Source of the DNA: Acidobacteriota bacterium
Lineage (GTDB): Bacteria; Acidobacteriota; Terriglobia; 2-12-FULL-54-10
Assembly (NCBI GenBank): GCA_016199675.1
Contig: JACQGE010000112.1
Span: forward strand, 1-36,743
Reading direction: 5' to 3'
DNA length: 36,743 nt
Shown here: piece by piece, positions 26,610-33,929 of the stretch
How positions within the stretch are numbered: the stretch's first letter is position 1
Layout: the number at the start of each line of letters is the position of its first letter
The notes under the pieces: model-generated
Database searches by the model: none
Seen by the model: only the letters and a program-made list of their open reading frames with translations
Told to the model about the DNA's origin: nothing
Program-made: the position numbers and the translations under genes

Positions 26610-26741
26610 TTTCAGCTTATTATACGCAAACCGAGCACAAGTTCATTCCGACCGCTAGTCTTGTCGCTCCACCAGCCCCCACCTCCCGGCGTTTTGATCC
26701 ACAGCACGCTGCCTTTGGGTGCCGTGAAGGTGCATTTGAGC

Positions 26742-27233
26742 CTAGTTCGCTACCAGTAGAGCCACGGCATGGGCCGCAGCCATCGGCGAGGAAGAGGGAA
26801 ATAATCCTTCACTGGTTTTTGCTTTTACGTTGACCTGTCCCAACTCTACAGCCAGCGCGGCTGCCAGGCTTTCTTTGATTTGTGGAATGTAGGGGGCTAA
26901 TCTGGGCTGGTCGAGCACCACGACGCTATCCACGTTGAGGATGCTCAGTCCCGTTTCGGCCAAAAGGTGGCGGATCGTATCCAAGAACTTCAGGCTGCTG
27001 GTGTCTTTCCATTGAGGGTCTGAGTCCGGGAAGTAATGGCCAATGTCGCCTAGGCCAGACGCGCCAAGCAGGGCATCCGCAATGGCGTGCGTGAGCACAT
27101 CGCCGTCGGAGTGGCCCAGCAAGCCCAGCGGCGAAGGAATCTCAATCCCTCCCAGCACCAGCTTGCGGCCTTCCACCAGGCGGTGCGTGTCATATCCAAT
27201 GCCGCAGCGCAACCCGTATTGTTCTTTACTCAC
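26742..27233 (-). CDS. ispF: 2-C-methyl-D-erythritol 2,4-cyclodiphosphate synthase
   Basis: CGIGYDTHRLVEGRKLVLGGIEIPSPLGLLGHSDGDVLTHAIADALLGASGLGDIGHYFPDSDPQWK. Confidence 0.95.
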   Translation of the reverse strand: MSKEQYGLRCGIGYDTHRLVEGRKLVLGGIEIPSPLGLLGHSDGDVLTHAIADALLGASGLGDIGHYFPDSDPQWKDTSSLKFLDTIRHLLAETGLSILNVDSVVVLDQPRLAPYIPQIKESLAAALAVELGQVNVKAKTSEGLFPSSSPMAAAHAVALLVAN

Positions 27234-27324
27234 GATTTTGCAACTCCCCGGTGCTCATAACTCTTTTCCCATCTTCTTCCTCTAGCCACAGTTTGGTAAA
27301 GATATTATGGGACCGAGCATGGAA

Positions 27325-28086
27325 TTAGCGATTCCCGGCGGGACGACGCGGCCCGCGGGCCAGGACACCCGTTGCAGTAGAGGCTTCGCCCAATGTGTGG
27401 CGCTCCTGCTCCAGGTAAAAGCGCGCTAGATCTAGATCAGAGGGTTTCGTGATTTTAATATTGCGCTCCGAGCCGGGAACAACCGTGATCTCTTCTCCTA
27501 AATGTTCCACCAGGCTGGCTTCGTCGGTCCCGTGGAAATCCTCCTCACGCGCTTTAGCAAACGCCCGCTTGAGGACGTCATAGCGAAACACCTGTGGGGT
27601 TTGCGCCAAAACGATTCGTTCCCGTGGAAGGGTCCCCAGGATTCGGGTTCGTTCCACCTGTTTGACGGTATCCACGCTGAGGACGCCGAGAATGGCCGCG
27701 CCCGTTTTGGCGGCCTCTTCGATGACCGCCGAGATCAGCGCTGGCGAGACAAAGGGGCGCACGGCGTCATGCACTGCTACCAGGTCCGTGTCCGGCGGCA
27801 CAACACGCAGGCAATTTTCCACGGACTCCTGGCGATGGCTGCCGCCAGGCACCGCCGTCACACTCTTTCCCAAGTCCTCCCGCTTCAGCATGGTTTGAAT
27901 CTCCGCCATGTCTTCGGGCGGGGCGGCGATGAAAATCTCGGTAATGTCCTGGCAGGTGGAGAATTTGCGCAGGGTATGAACCAGGATCGGGGTGTCGTCC
28001 AGCTTTAACAGGGGTTTCTTGTGGAGACCCATGCGGACTCCCAAGCCGGCCGCTGGGAGAATGGCTGCTACTTTCCGTTCTTTCAT
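27325..28086 (-). CDS. ispD: 2-C-methyl-D-erythritol 4-phosphate cytidylyltransferase
   Basis: VAAILPAAGLGVRMGLHKKPLLKLDDTPILVHTL, VAVHDAVRPFVSPALI, GTDEASLVEHLGEEITVVPGSERNIKITKPSDLDLA. Confidence 0.96.
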   Translation of the reverse strand: MKERKVAAILPAAGLGVRMGLHKKPLLKLDDTPILVHTLRKFSTCQDITEIFIAAPPEDMAEIQTMLKREDLGKSVTAVPGGSHRQESVENCLRVVPPDTDLVAVHDAVRPFVSPALISAVIEEAAKTGAAILGVLSVDTVKQVERTRILGTLPRERIVLAQTPQVFRYDVLKRAFAKAREEDFHGTDEASLVEHLGEEITVVPGSERNIKITKPSDLDLARFYLEQERHTLGEASTATGVLARGPRRPAGNR

Positions 28087-28174
28087 AAGTGGCTCCCCAT
28101 CTGGGGGTGCTCAACATTTTCCAGCAAAGCGTTTGCCCCGTCAACAGGGATGGCTATGTGCTTCATCTCGGCCA

Positions 28175-28203
28175 TTGCACGCCGTCCTACAGTCTGCTAA
28201 AGT
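28175..28203 (+). promoter_or_regulatory. Putative sigma70 promoter TTGCAC-N17-TAAAGT
   Basis: Upstream of the Trm112-like gene at 28231. Confidence 0.45.
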
Positions 28204-28230
28204 GAGGGAACTTGCTAAATGGGGTATACG

Positions 28231-28404
28231 ATGGCCATCAGTCAAGAGTTATTGAATATTCTAGTTTGCCCGCTTTGTAAGGCTCCAGTTCACCTGAAAG
28301 CAGATCAGTCCGGGCTCAAATGCGAAAAGTGCCGCCGCGTCTATCCGATCAAGGACGATATTCCCGTCATGTTGATTGATGAGGCAACCATCGAACCAGA
28401 ATGA
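28231..28404 (+). CDS. Trm112/UPF0434-family zinc-ribbon protein
   Basis: MAISQELLNILVCPLCKAPVHLKADQSGLKCEKCRRVYPIKDDIPVMLIDEA. Confidence 0.92.
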   Translation: MAISQELLNILVCPLCKAPVHLKADQSGLKCEKCRRVYPIKDDIPVMLIDEATIEPE

Positions 28405-29507
28405 CAGAGATTGCAGAGCTTGGTTCGCAGTTAGCAGCTGCCGAGGGCTTGGCAGGCCTCCCCGTCGGCGCGCAGGTGCTGGTGATCCGCTTGCGCTCGA
28501 TGGGCGACACGGTGCTGATGACTCCCGCCTTGCGGTTGTTGCATGACTGGCGGCCGGACCTACAGGTATCCGTCTTGGCAGAGTCACCCTGGGATGAAAT
28601 CTTGGAAGGAAACCCCGCGATCCATTCGGTGATCCCTTTGAGGGGAAAGCTCCGGACGGCATACCGAATTTGGCGCGAGAAGTTTGCGGCAGTCGTCAAT
28701 CTTCACGGAGGCCCCACCAGCGCCTTTCTGACACGTTCCAGTCGAGCGAAATTGCGCGCCGGCTTCGACCATTTCCGCCACGCTTCCGCTTATAACCTGC
28801 ATGCCCCGACGGCGCAAGAAGTCTTAAGACGAAAAGGGGCGGTGCACACGGCAGAGCACGCCGCTTCGTTCTTTTTCTGGTTGGGTGTTCCTCCGGCGGA
28901 AATTCCTTCCGCAGAAATTTTTCCTTCCCCCACTGCCATAGAGCGCATGCAAGCCAGATTACGGTCCCAAGGCATTGAGGAAGGGGAAGAGTACGCCGTC
29001 CTCCACCCGTCGGCTTCCTATGCCAGCAAGCAATGGAGGATCAAAGGATTTGCGGAGGTGGGCGATTACCTGGACCGGAAATTTGGTTTGCGGTCTGTTT
29101 TCGCTTGCAGCCGCGCCGAAGCAGAGTTGCTCGACGAATTGGAGTACCATATGTCGTCCCCCTTCTTCCGTGCGGTCGGCTGGCCCATCCGGGAGCTTGT
29201 GGCGCTGACCGCCGGGGCGCGCATCTTTGTCGGCAACGATTCAGGGCCTGCCCATATTGCGGCTGCGGCGCGGATTCCCGTCCTGGTTATTTTTGGCTCT
29301 TCCCACGCGGCGGTTTGGGGACCCTGGAAAGCAGTCAACTCAGCTATCGTCCAAAATTATTTTGATTGCAACCCTTGTCCCGGAGATCGCTGCTACGTTT
29401 ACGACGAACCCCGCTGCATCCTTTCCATTACTACGGAGCAGGCCAAAGTCTATCTGGACGCGTTGCTCCGCCCCCCTTCTTCCAGACCATTTTTACAGTG
29501 GTTGTAG
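28401..29507 (+). CDS. GT9-family (heptosyltransferase-like) glycosyltransferase
   Basis: VLVIRLRSMGDTVLMTPALRLLHDWRPDLQVSVL, LHPSASYASKQW, GNDSGPAHIAAAARIPVLVIFGSS; ATGA overlap with the Trm112-like gene. Confidence 0.92.
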   Translation: MTEIAELGSQLAAAEGLAGLPVGAQVLVIRLRSMGDTVLMTPALRLLHDWRPDLQVSVLAESPWDEILEGNPAIHSVIPLRGKLRTAYRIWREKFAAVVNLHGGPTSAFLTRSSRAKLRAGFDHFRHASAYNLHAPTAQEVLRRKGAVHTAEHAASFFFWLGVPPAEIPSAEIFPSPTAIERMQARLRSQGIEEGEEYAVLHPSASYASKQWRIKGFAEVGDYLDRKFGLRSVFACSRAEAELLDELEYHMSSPFFRAVGWPIRELVALTAGARIFVGNDSGPAHIAAAARIPVLVIFGSSHAAVWGPWKAVNSAIVQNYFDCNPCPGDRCYVYDEPRCILSITTEQAKVYLDALLRPPSSRPFLQWL

Positions 29508-29520
29508 CATTCCCTCTAGA

Positions 29521-29913
29521 TTATGGCGGGAAACTGAGGCTTTTGTCCTTCTTCTCAACCCACAGTCGGATGAGGCGGCGATTGACGATAACACGAACAA
29601 CAACCCCGCTCCCACGGGCCGTGGATCCCGTAATGCGGAAACGCCGGACAAGCCCCTGAGGGCTATTCGACCCCCAGTCTTCCATGAAGTCCTTGAATTT
29701 GTAGTATTCGCTGGGCTGCCATATCCGATATGCTTCCTCAAAGTCTTGGCGTTGCAGCGCCTCGAAAAAATGCAGCGCCTGCCGCTCTTCCGCATAGTTC
29801 TTGAATTGGTAGAGGAGATACGCCGTCAGGAGAACAAAAAACGCCATGCCGCTCACAAGAAGGCGCATTCGTCGAGATTCCTTCGAAACTACTGGCCCGA
29901 GATGTTCAAACAT
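29521..29913 (-). CDS. Small membrane protein, paralogue of the 29986-30537 product
   Basis: TM (LLVSGMAFFVLLTAYLLYQF) plus FFEALQRQDFEEAYRIWQPSEYYKFKDFMEDWG...LWVEKKDKSLSF. Confidence 0.8.
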   Translation of the reverse strand: MFEHLGPVVSKESRRMRLLVSGMAFFVLLTAYLLYQFKNYAEERQALHFFEALQRQDFEEAYRIWQPSEYYKFKDFMEDWGSNSPQGLVRRFRITGSTARGSGVVVRVIVNRRLIRLWVEKKDKSLSFPP

Positions 29914-29985
29914 GGCGAGCTTGCCTCAGTAAGAAGGCAATTCCGGAACTGGAGCGACGCGTTTTCAACTGGTTTGCGGACAGGA

Positions 29986-30537
29986 TTAGCTTTCTCCGGC
30001 AGATCTTCTGAATTCGTAAAACAAGTAACCGGCGAGTAGCAGGGTAAGGGTCAAGGATACCACCGTCCGGCGCCGGTTCCGGTTTTTCCAAAGATTGGCG
30101 AGCGAGGGGAAAAAACGCGATAAGACGCTCACGGGAGGCTCGATTGGAGAAAAACTGAGGCTCTTGTCCCTTTTTTCGACCCATAGCACCGCTTGCTGCT
30201 TTCCATTGATAATCGCCGTGATATTCACTCCGCTCCCTTCAGCCTGGGAGTCGGCAATCTGAAATTCTTGGACGGACCCTTGATATCCGTCAGGCCCCCA
30301 GTCTTCGAGAAAGTTCTTGAACGTGTAGGAATCGCTGGGTTGCCAGATTTGGTAAGCACGCTGATAATCTTGCTGTTGGAGGGCTTCAAAGAAACGGCGA
30401 AGTTGCCGTTCCTCCGGGTAGTTTTTAAATTCGTAGTAAAGATAGGCTGCGCAAATCACCGCAAAAATACTGCCAACAATCAAGAGTCGCTTCCGCCGTT
30501 GTGCTCGCGGATCAATAGCTGGAATATATTCAAACAT
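29986..30537 (-). CDS. Small membrane protein, paralogue of the 29521-29913 product, with extra C-terminal TM
   Basis: LLIVGSIFAVICAAYLYYEFKNYPEERQLRRFFEALQQQDYQRAYQIWQPSDSYTFKNFLEDWG...LWVEKRDKSLSFSP. Confidence 0.82.
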   Translation of the reverse strand: MFEYIPAIDPRAQRRKRLLIVGSIFAVICAAYLYYEFKNYPEERQLRRFFEALQQQDYQRAYQIWQPSDSYTFKNFLEDWGPDGYQGSVQEFQIADSQAEGSGVNITAIINGKQQAVLWVEKRDKSLSFSPIEPPVSVLSRFFPSLANLWKNRNRRRTVVSLTLTLLLAGYLFYEFRRSAGES

Positions 30538-30751
30538 CGCAATCCTTTACTGCTTAGGGAAAATTCCGGGATTTTGAGGCACAAAATTGCATTAATAATC
30601 CTATCATAGCTGATTCTGAGTTATTGTGAATCACCACAGCAAGGAGGATGCCCATTCATCGAAATCAGGACCGCGCATCAGCAAGCAGACACCTCTTTTT
30701 CAACAAACTCTTAGGCTGCACCAAAAGTGAAAAACCGCTCCTTAGTAAGAT

Positions 30752-31960
30752 TTGAGGTCGCCGCAAAAGATGATGATACTGATTGGATCTTTGGCCCTAG
30801 GACTGACATTCTGGCTGGCTGCATTTGCCTGGAATCTTCGCAACAATTGGAGCGTTCCGCGCGTTTCCGGCCAAATGGAGTTTCCTCTCCGTCAGCATCC
30901 GCGTGTTTCGATTTTGATTCCCGCACGAAATGAAGCAAAGATTCTTTTGCAAACTTTACCGGCGTTTCTCATGCAGGATTATGACAACTACGAAGTGATC
31001 TTGGTGGACGATGCCTCCACCGACGGCACAGCGGAAGTGGCGGAACAATGCGCCCATTTGTACCCAGGAAAACTCCGCGTGATTCCCGTGACAAATCTCC
31101 CCTCGGATTGGATTGGGAAAATTCACGCGCTCCATCTGGCCTTCCAGTCTGCTTGCGGAGAATGGGTGCTGGCCACCGATGCCGATATCCTCTTTCACCC
31201 CAAGGCATTGTCTGCCGGATTGTGGCTGGCCGAGCAGCAGCAGGCGGAGTTGGTCAGTATTTATGCCTTTTTGGAATGCAGTTCATTTTGGGAAAAGGTG
31301 ATTTTGCCGGGCTTTGGATTGTTGCTGGCGACTGTATTCCCTCTTCGCAAAATCAATGACCCCAATTCGACGGTAGCCTTGGCGTCCGGCGGATACATCC
31401 TCATGCGTCGCCGGGTTTGGGATCGTCTGGGAGGGTACGAATCCATTAGAACGGAGATGATTGATGATCTCAATACGGCGCGAATCGTCAAGCATAGCAG
31501 CCATCGCATTTTTGCCACAGTGACCAAAGACCTGGTGCGAACGCGGATGTACCATAACCTCGTAGAAATCTGGGAAGGCTTGCGGAAAAATGCCTTTGCC
31601 GGCCACCGCTATTCTGTTGCTCGTTTGTTGGTGGTGGTAACGAGTTCTTTGCTGTGCAACTTATTGCCCCTGTTGTGCCTTGCTTATTTCGGTTGGGAAC
31701 TGGCGGGACAAGGGAAACTGGTCGAAGAAGCCAATGTAGTTCTCACCCTCAGCCTGGCTCAGCTTTTGCTCGCCATCTTGCTTTATGTGCCAGTGTTATT
31801 CTTTTACGAGATTGACCTGGAGTATGCATTCCTCGCCCCGGTCGGCCCCATCATTTATGCCTGCATTTGTTTAGACTCGATGGCGAGGACTCTCTTTGGC
31901 CGGGGCGTTACCTGGAAACTGAGACACTATGGCAGACCGCCCGCTGCTTCAGAAAGTTAA
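30752..31960 (+). CDS. GT2-family glycosyltransferase, HpnB-like
   Basis: RVSILIPARNEAKILLQTLPAFLMQDYDNYEVILVDDASTDGTAEVAE, LPSDWIGKIHALHLAF, TDADILFHPKAL, multiple C-terminal TMs. ATG at 30770 may be the true start. Confidence 0.88.
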   Translation: MRSPQKMMILIGSLALGLTFWLAAFAWNLRNNWSVPRVSGQMEFPLRQHPRVSILIPARNEAKILLQTLPAFLMQDYDNYEVILVDDASTDGTAEVAEQCAHLYPGKLRVIPVTNLPSDWIGKIHALHLAFQSACGEWVLATDADILFHPKALSAGLWLAEQQQAELVSIYAFLECSSFWEKVILPGFGLLLATVFPLRKINDPNSTVALASGGYILMRRRVWDRLGGYESIRTEMIDDLNTARIVKHSSHRIFATVTKDLVRTRMYHNLVEIWEGLRKNAFAGHRYSVARLLVVVTSSLLCNLLPLLCLAYFGWELAGQGKLVEEANVVLTLSLAQLLLAILLYVPVLFFYEIDLEYAFLAPVGPIIYACICLDSMARTLFGRGVTWKLRHYGRPPAASES

Positions 31961-32034
31961 TCCCCGAACGAGATTTTTAGGAGAAAATTGCTTTATAATA
32001 TTTCCCGATTTCCACTCCCGACGAGTGAGGCTGC

Positions 32035-32574
32035 ATGTCCAACGGAACTACACCCTCGGCGGCCACGGAACTGGCCCGCGTGATAGATGAGATTACGAGG
32101 AGCGGCAAAGCTATCGGCGAGGAAGAATGGATTAAGATTGCTCAACAACTCGCCAAAGTCTTCTCCGTCAAGCAGGATGAAGTGGCGATTCTGCAACTTA
32201 CTGATAACGCCTCGCTTCTCCGGTTCCTCTATCCGTTTAAATTGCAAAAGATCGGGAGCATCCCGATGACTACCACGAACTCGCTGGCGGTGCGCACCGT
32301 GCGCGATAAACGCCCGGAGATGATTAACAACTTCCCCGCGCAAAAACACCCCACCGTCTTTGAAGCGGTTACTTTAGACCCGGCCGCTCAGGAAAAACAG
32401 CCAATCCAGAAAATCATGAGCGCGCCGCTGTTGGTGGACGGCAAACCCATCGGGGTTGTCCAAATATCGCGTAAAGGCAAATCTCCGACCACGGTGGGCA
32501 ATGATTTTACAATTCGGGATCTCACCACACTGATCACTACAGCTGGCTTACTGGCTAAATGCTTCAAGAAATAA
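32035..32574 (+). CDS. GAF-domain protein
   Basis: ARVIDEITRSGKAIGEEEWIKIAQQLAKVFSVKQDEVAIL...QPIQKIMSAPLLVDGKPIGVVQISRKG. Confidence 0.8.
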   Translation: MSNGTTPSAATELARVIDEITRSGKAIGEEEWIKIAQQLAKVFSVKQDEVAILQLTDNASLLRFLYPFKLQKIGSIPMTTTNSLAVRTVRDKRPEMINNFPAQKHPTVFEAVTLDPAAQEKQPIQKIMSAPLLVDGKPIGVVQISRKGKSPTTVGNDFTIRDLTTLITTAGLLAKCFKK

Positions 32575-32689
32575 TCTTGGCGTACTTTTGATTCCTTCCT
32601 CGGGAACCCGAACAGCGTTCACGGTTCAGGGCGCTCCGCAGGATCTCCACGACCATCCGCAGTCCCAGGAGCCACGAATGGCGTTTTAC

Positions 32690-32717
32690 TTGACAATAGA
32701 ATCCTAAGTTTTATAGA
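32690..32717 (+). promoter_or_regulatory. Putative sigma70 promoter TTGACA-N16-TATAGA
   Basis: Consensus -35 at 32690-32695, -10 at 32712-32717, close to the dprA start at 32731. Confidence 0.6.
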
Positions 32718-32727
32718 GTCGCTCCAT

Positions 32728-33891
32728 TTGATGAACGACCAACCATTAGCGGCAGCACCAGGCAAAGAGCCAGACGAAGGGTTGCATTGGCTGGCTTTGC
32801 GATTGGTCCCCGGATTGGGAAACAGGCTTGCTAAGCGCTTGGTAGATACACTGGGTTCAGCAACAGAAGTTTTTCGAGCGTCTCCCACGGAACTAGAGTC
32901 ATTGGGAGTGCCGTCGCATGTGATTCGAAGTTTCTCAACTGGCACGTTTTTTGAAGGAGCGATTCAGGAAATTGAACAAGCTCGGCAACAAGGCATACGG
33001 TTTCTGACGATTCGAGAGGCGGACTATCCTCCACGGCTGAGGGAGATTTTTGATCCTCCGTTGGTGCTGTATGTACGAGGCGAGATGGCTTTGCTCCGTG
33101 CGCACGCTGTGGCGATTGTTGGGACGCGCCGGGCGACCCCCTACGGCAGGGCGATGGCGGAGCGGTTGGCAGGGGACTTGGCTTCGCGGGGGCTGGCGAT
33201 CGTCAGCGGCCTGGCCCGGGGGGTGGATTCGGCAGCCCATCGGGCTACCTTGGACGCCGGGGGAAAAACCGTGGCGGTGCTGGGCAGCGGCGCTGACGTC
33301 ATTTATCCCTCGGAAAACAAGAAACTGTTTGAAAGGATTTTGGAGCAAGGGGCGATTGTGTCCGAATTTCCCCTGGGTTCTTTTCCGGCTCCCCAGAATT
33401 TTCCGATTCGGAACCGAATTATCAGCGGCCTGTCGTTGGGCGTGGTAGTCGTTGAAGCGGCTCAGCACAGCGGGGCCCTGATCACCGCGCGGCTTGCGAT
33501 GGAACAAAACCGAGAAGTCTTTGCGATTCCAGGCTCCCTTACTAATCGATTCAGTTGGGGACCCCATATATTAATTAAGCAGGGCGCCAAGCTGATACAG
33601 GATTGGCAAGACGTCGTGGAGGAACTGCCAACGGAAGTGCGCCAACAATTGCTTGTCTCCTCGGATGCAACGAAACCGCACGAGGAAGCATCTCTATTTG
33701 CGGAATCACTTACGGAACAGGAAAGAGCCATCTACAACCTATTGAAAGTGGAAGAGGCGATGCACGTGGACGAAATTTTGGATGCTCTGCCGCAGCTTTC
33801 CTCTTCGGAGATTCTGGTCAGTTTGCTGGAATTAGAGTTCAAGAATCTGGTGCGACAATTAGCCGGGAAAAATTTTCTCAAAACTTTTTAG
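32728..33891 (+). CDS. dprA: DNA-processing protein DprA/Smf
   Basis: YPPRLREIFDPPLVLYVRG, AIVGTRRATPYGRAMAERLAGDLASRGLAIVSGLARGVDSAAH, VAVLGSGADVIYPSENK, SGALITARLAMEQNREVFAIPG. Confidence 0.96.
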   Translation: MMNDQPLAAAPGKEPDEGLHWLALRLVPGLGNRLAKRLVDTLGSATEVFRASPTELESLGVPSHVIRSFSTGTFFEGAIQEIEQARQQGIRFLTIREADYPPRLREIFDPPLVLYVRGEMALLRAHAVAIVGTRRATPYGRAMAERLAGDLASRGLAIVSGLARGVDSAAHRATLDAGGKTVAVLGSGADVIYPSENKKLFERILEQGAIVSEFPLGSFPAPQNFPIRNRIISGLSLGVVVVEAAQHSGALITARLAMEQNREVFAIPGSLTNRFSWGPHILIKQGAKLIQDWQDVVEELPTEVRQQLLVSSDATKPHEEASLFAESLTEQERAIYNLLKVEEAMHVDEILDALPQLSSSEILVSLLELEFKNLVRQLAGKNFLKTF

Positions 33892-33929
33892 AAGGATCCC
33901 CGATCTAATAAAAGGTATATTGGGTTCTT

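Noticed and set aside
26757-26780. AGCCACGGCATGGGCCG resembling hairpin D left arm
   Set aside because: Lies within ispF coding sequence and lacks the matching second arm.
27502-28008. 168-aa plus-strand ORF
   Set aside because: Antisense shadow of ispD.
29227-30039. 270-aa plus-strand ORF
   Set aside because: Starts in an alternate frame of the GT9 gene and runs antisense to the paralogous membrane protein genes; no recognizable domain.
29906-30184. 92-aa minus-strand ORF
   Set aside because: Alternate frame overlapping the 29986-30537 gene; composition typical of spurious ORF.
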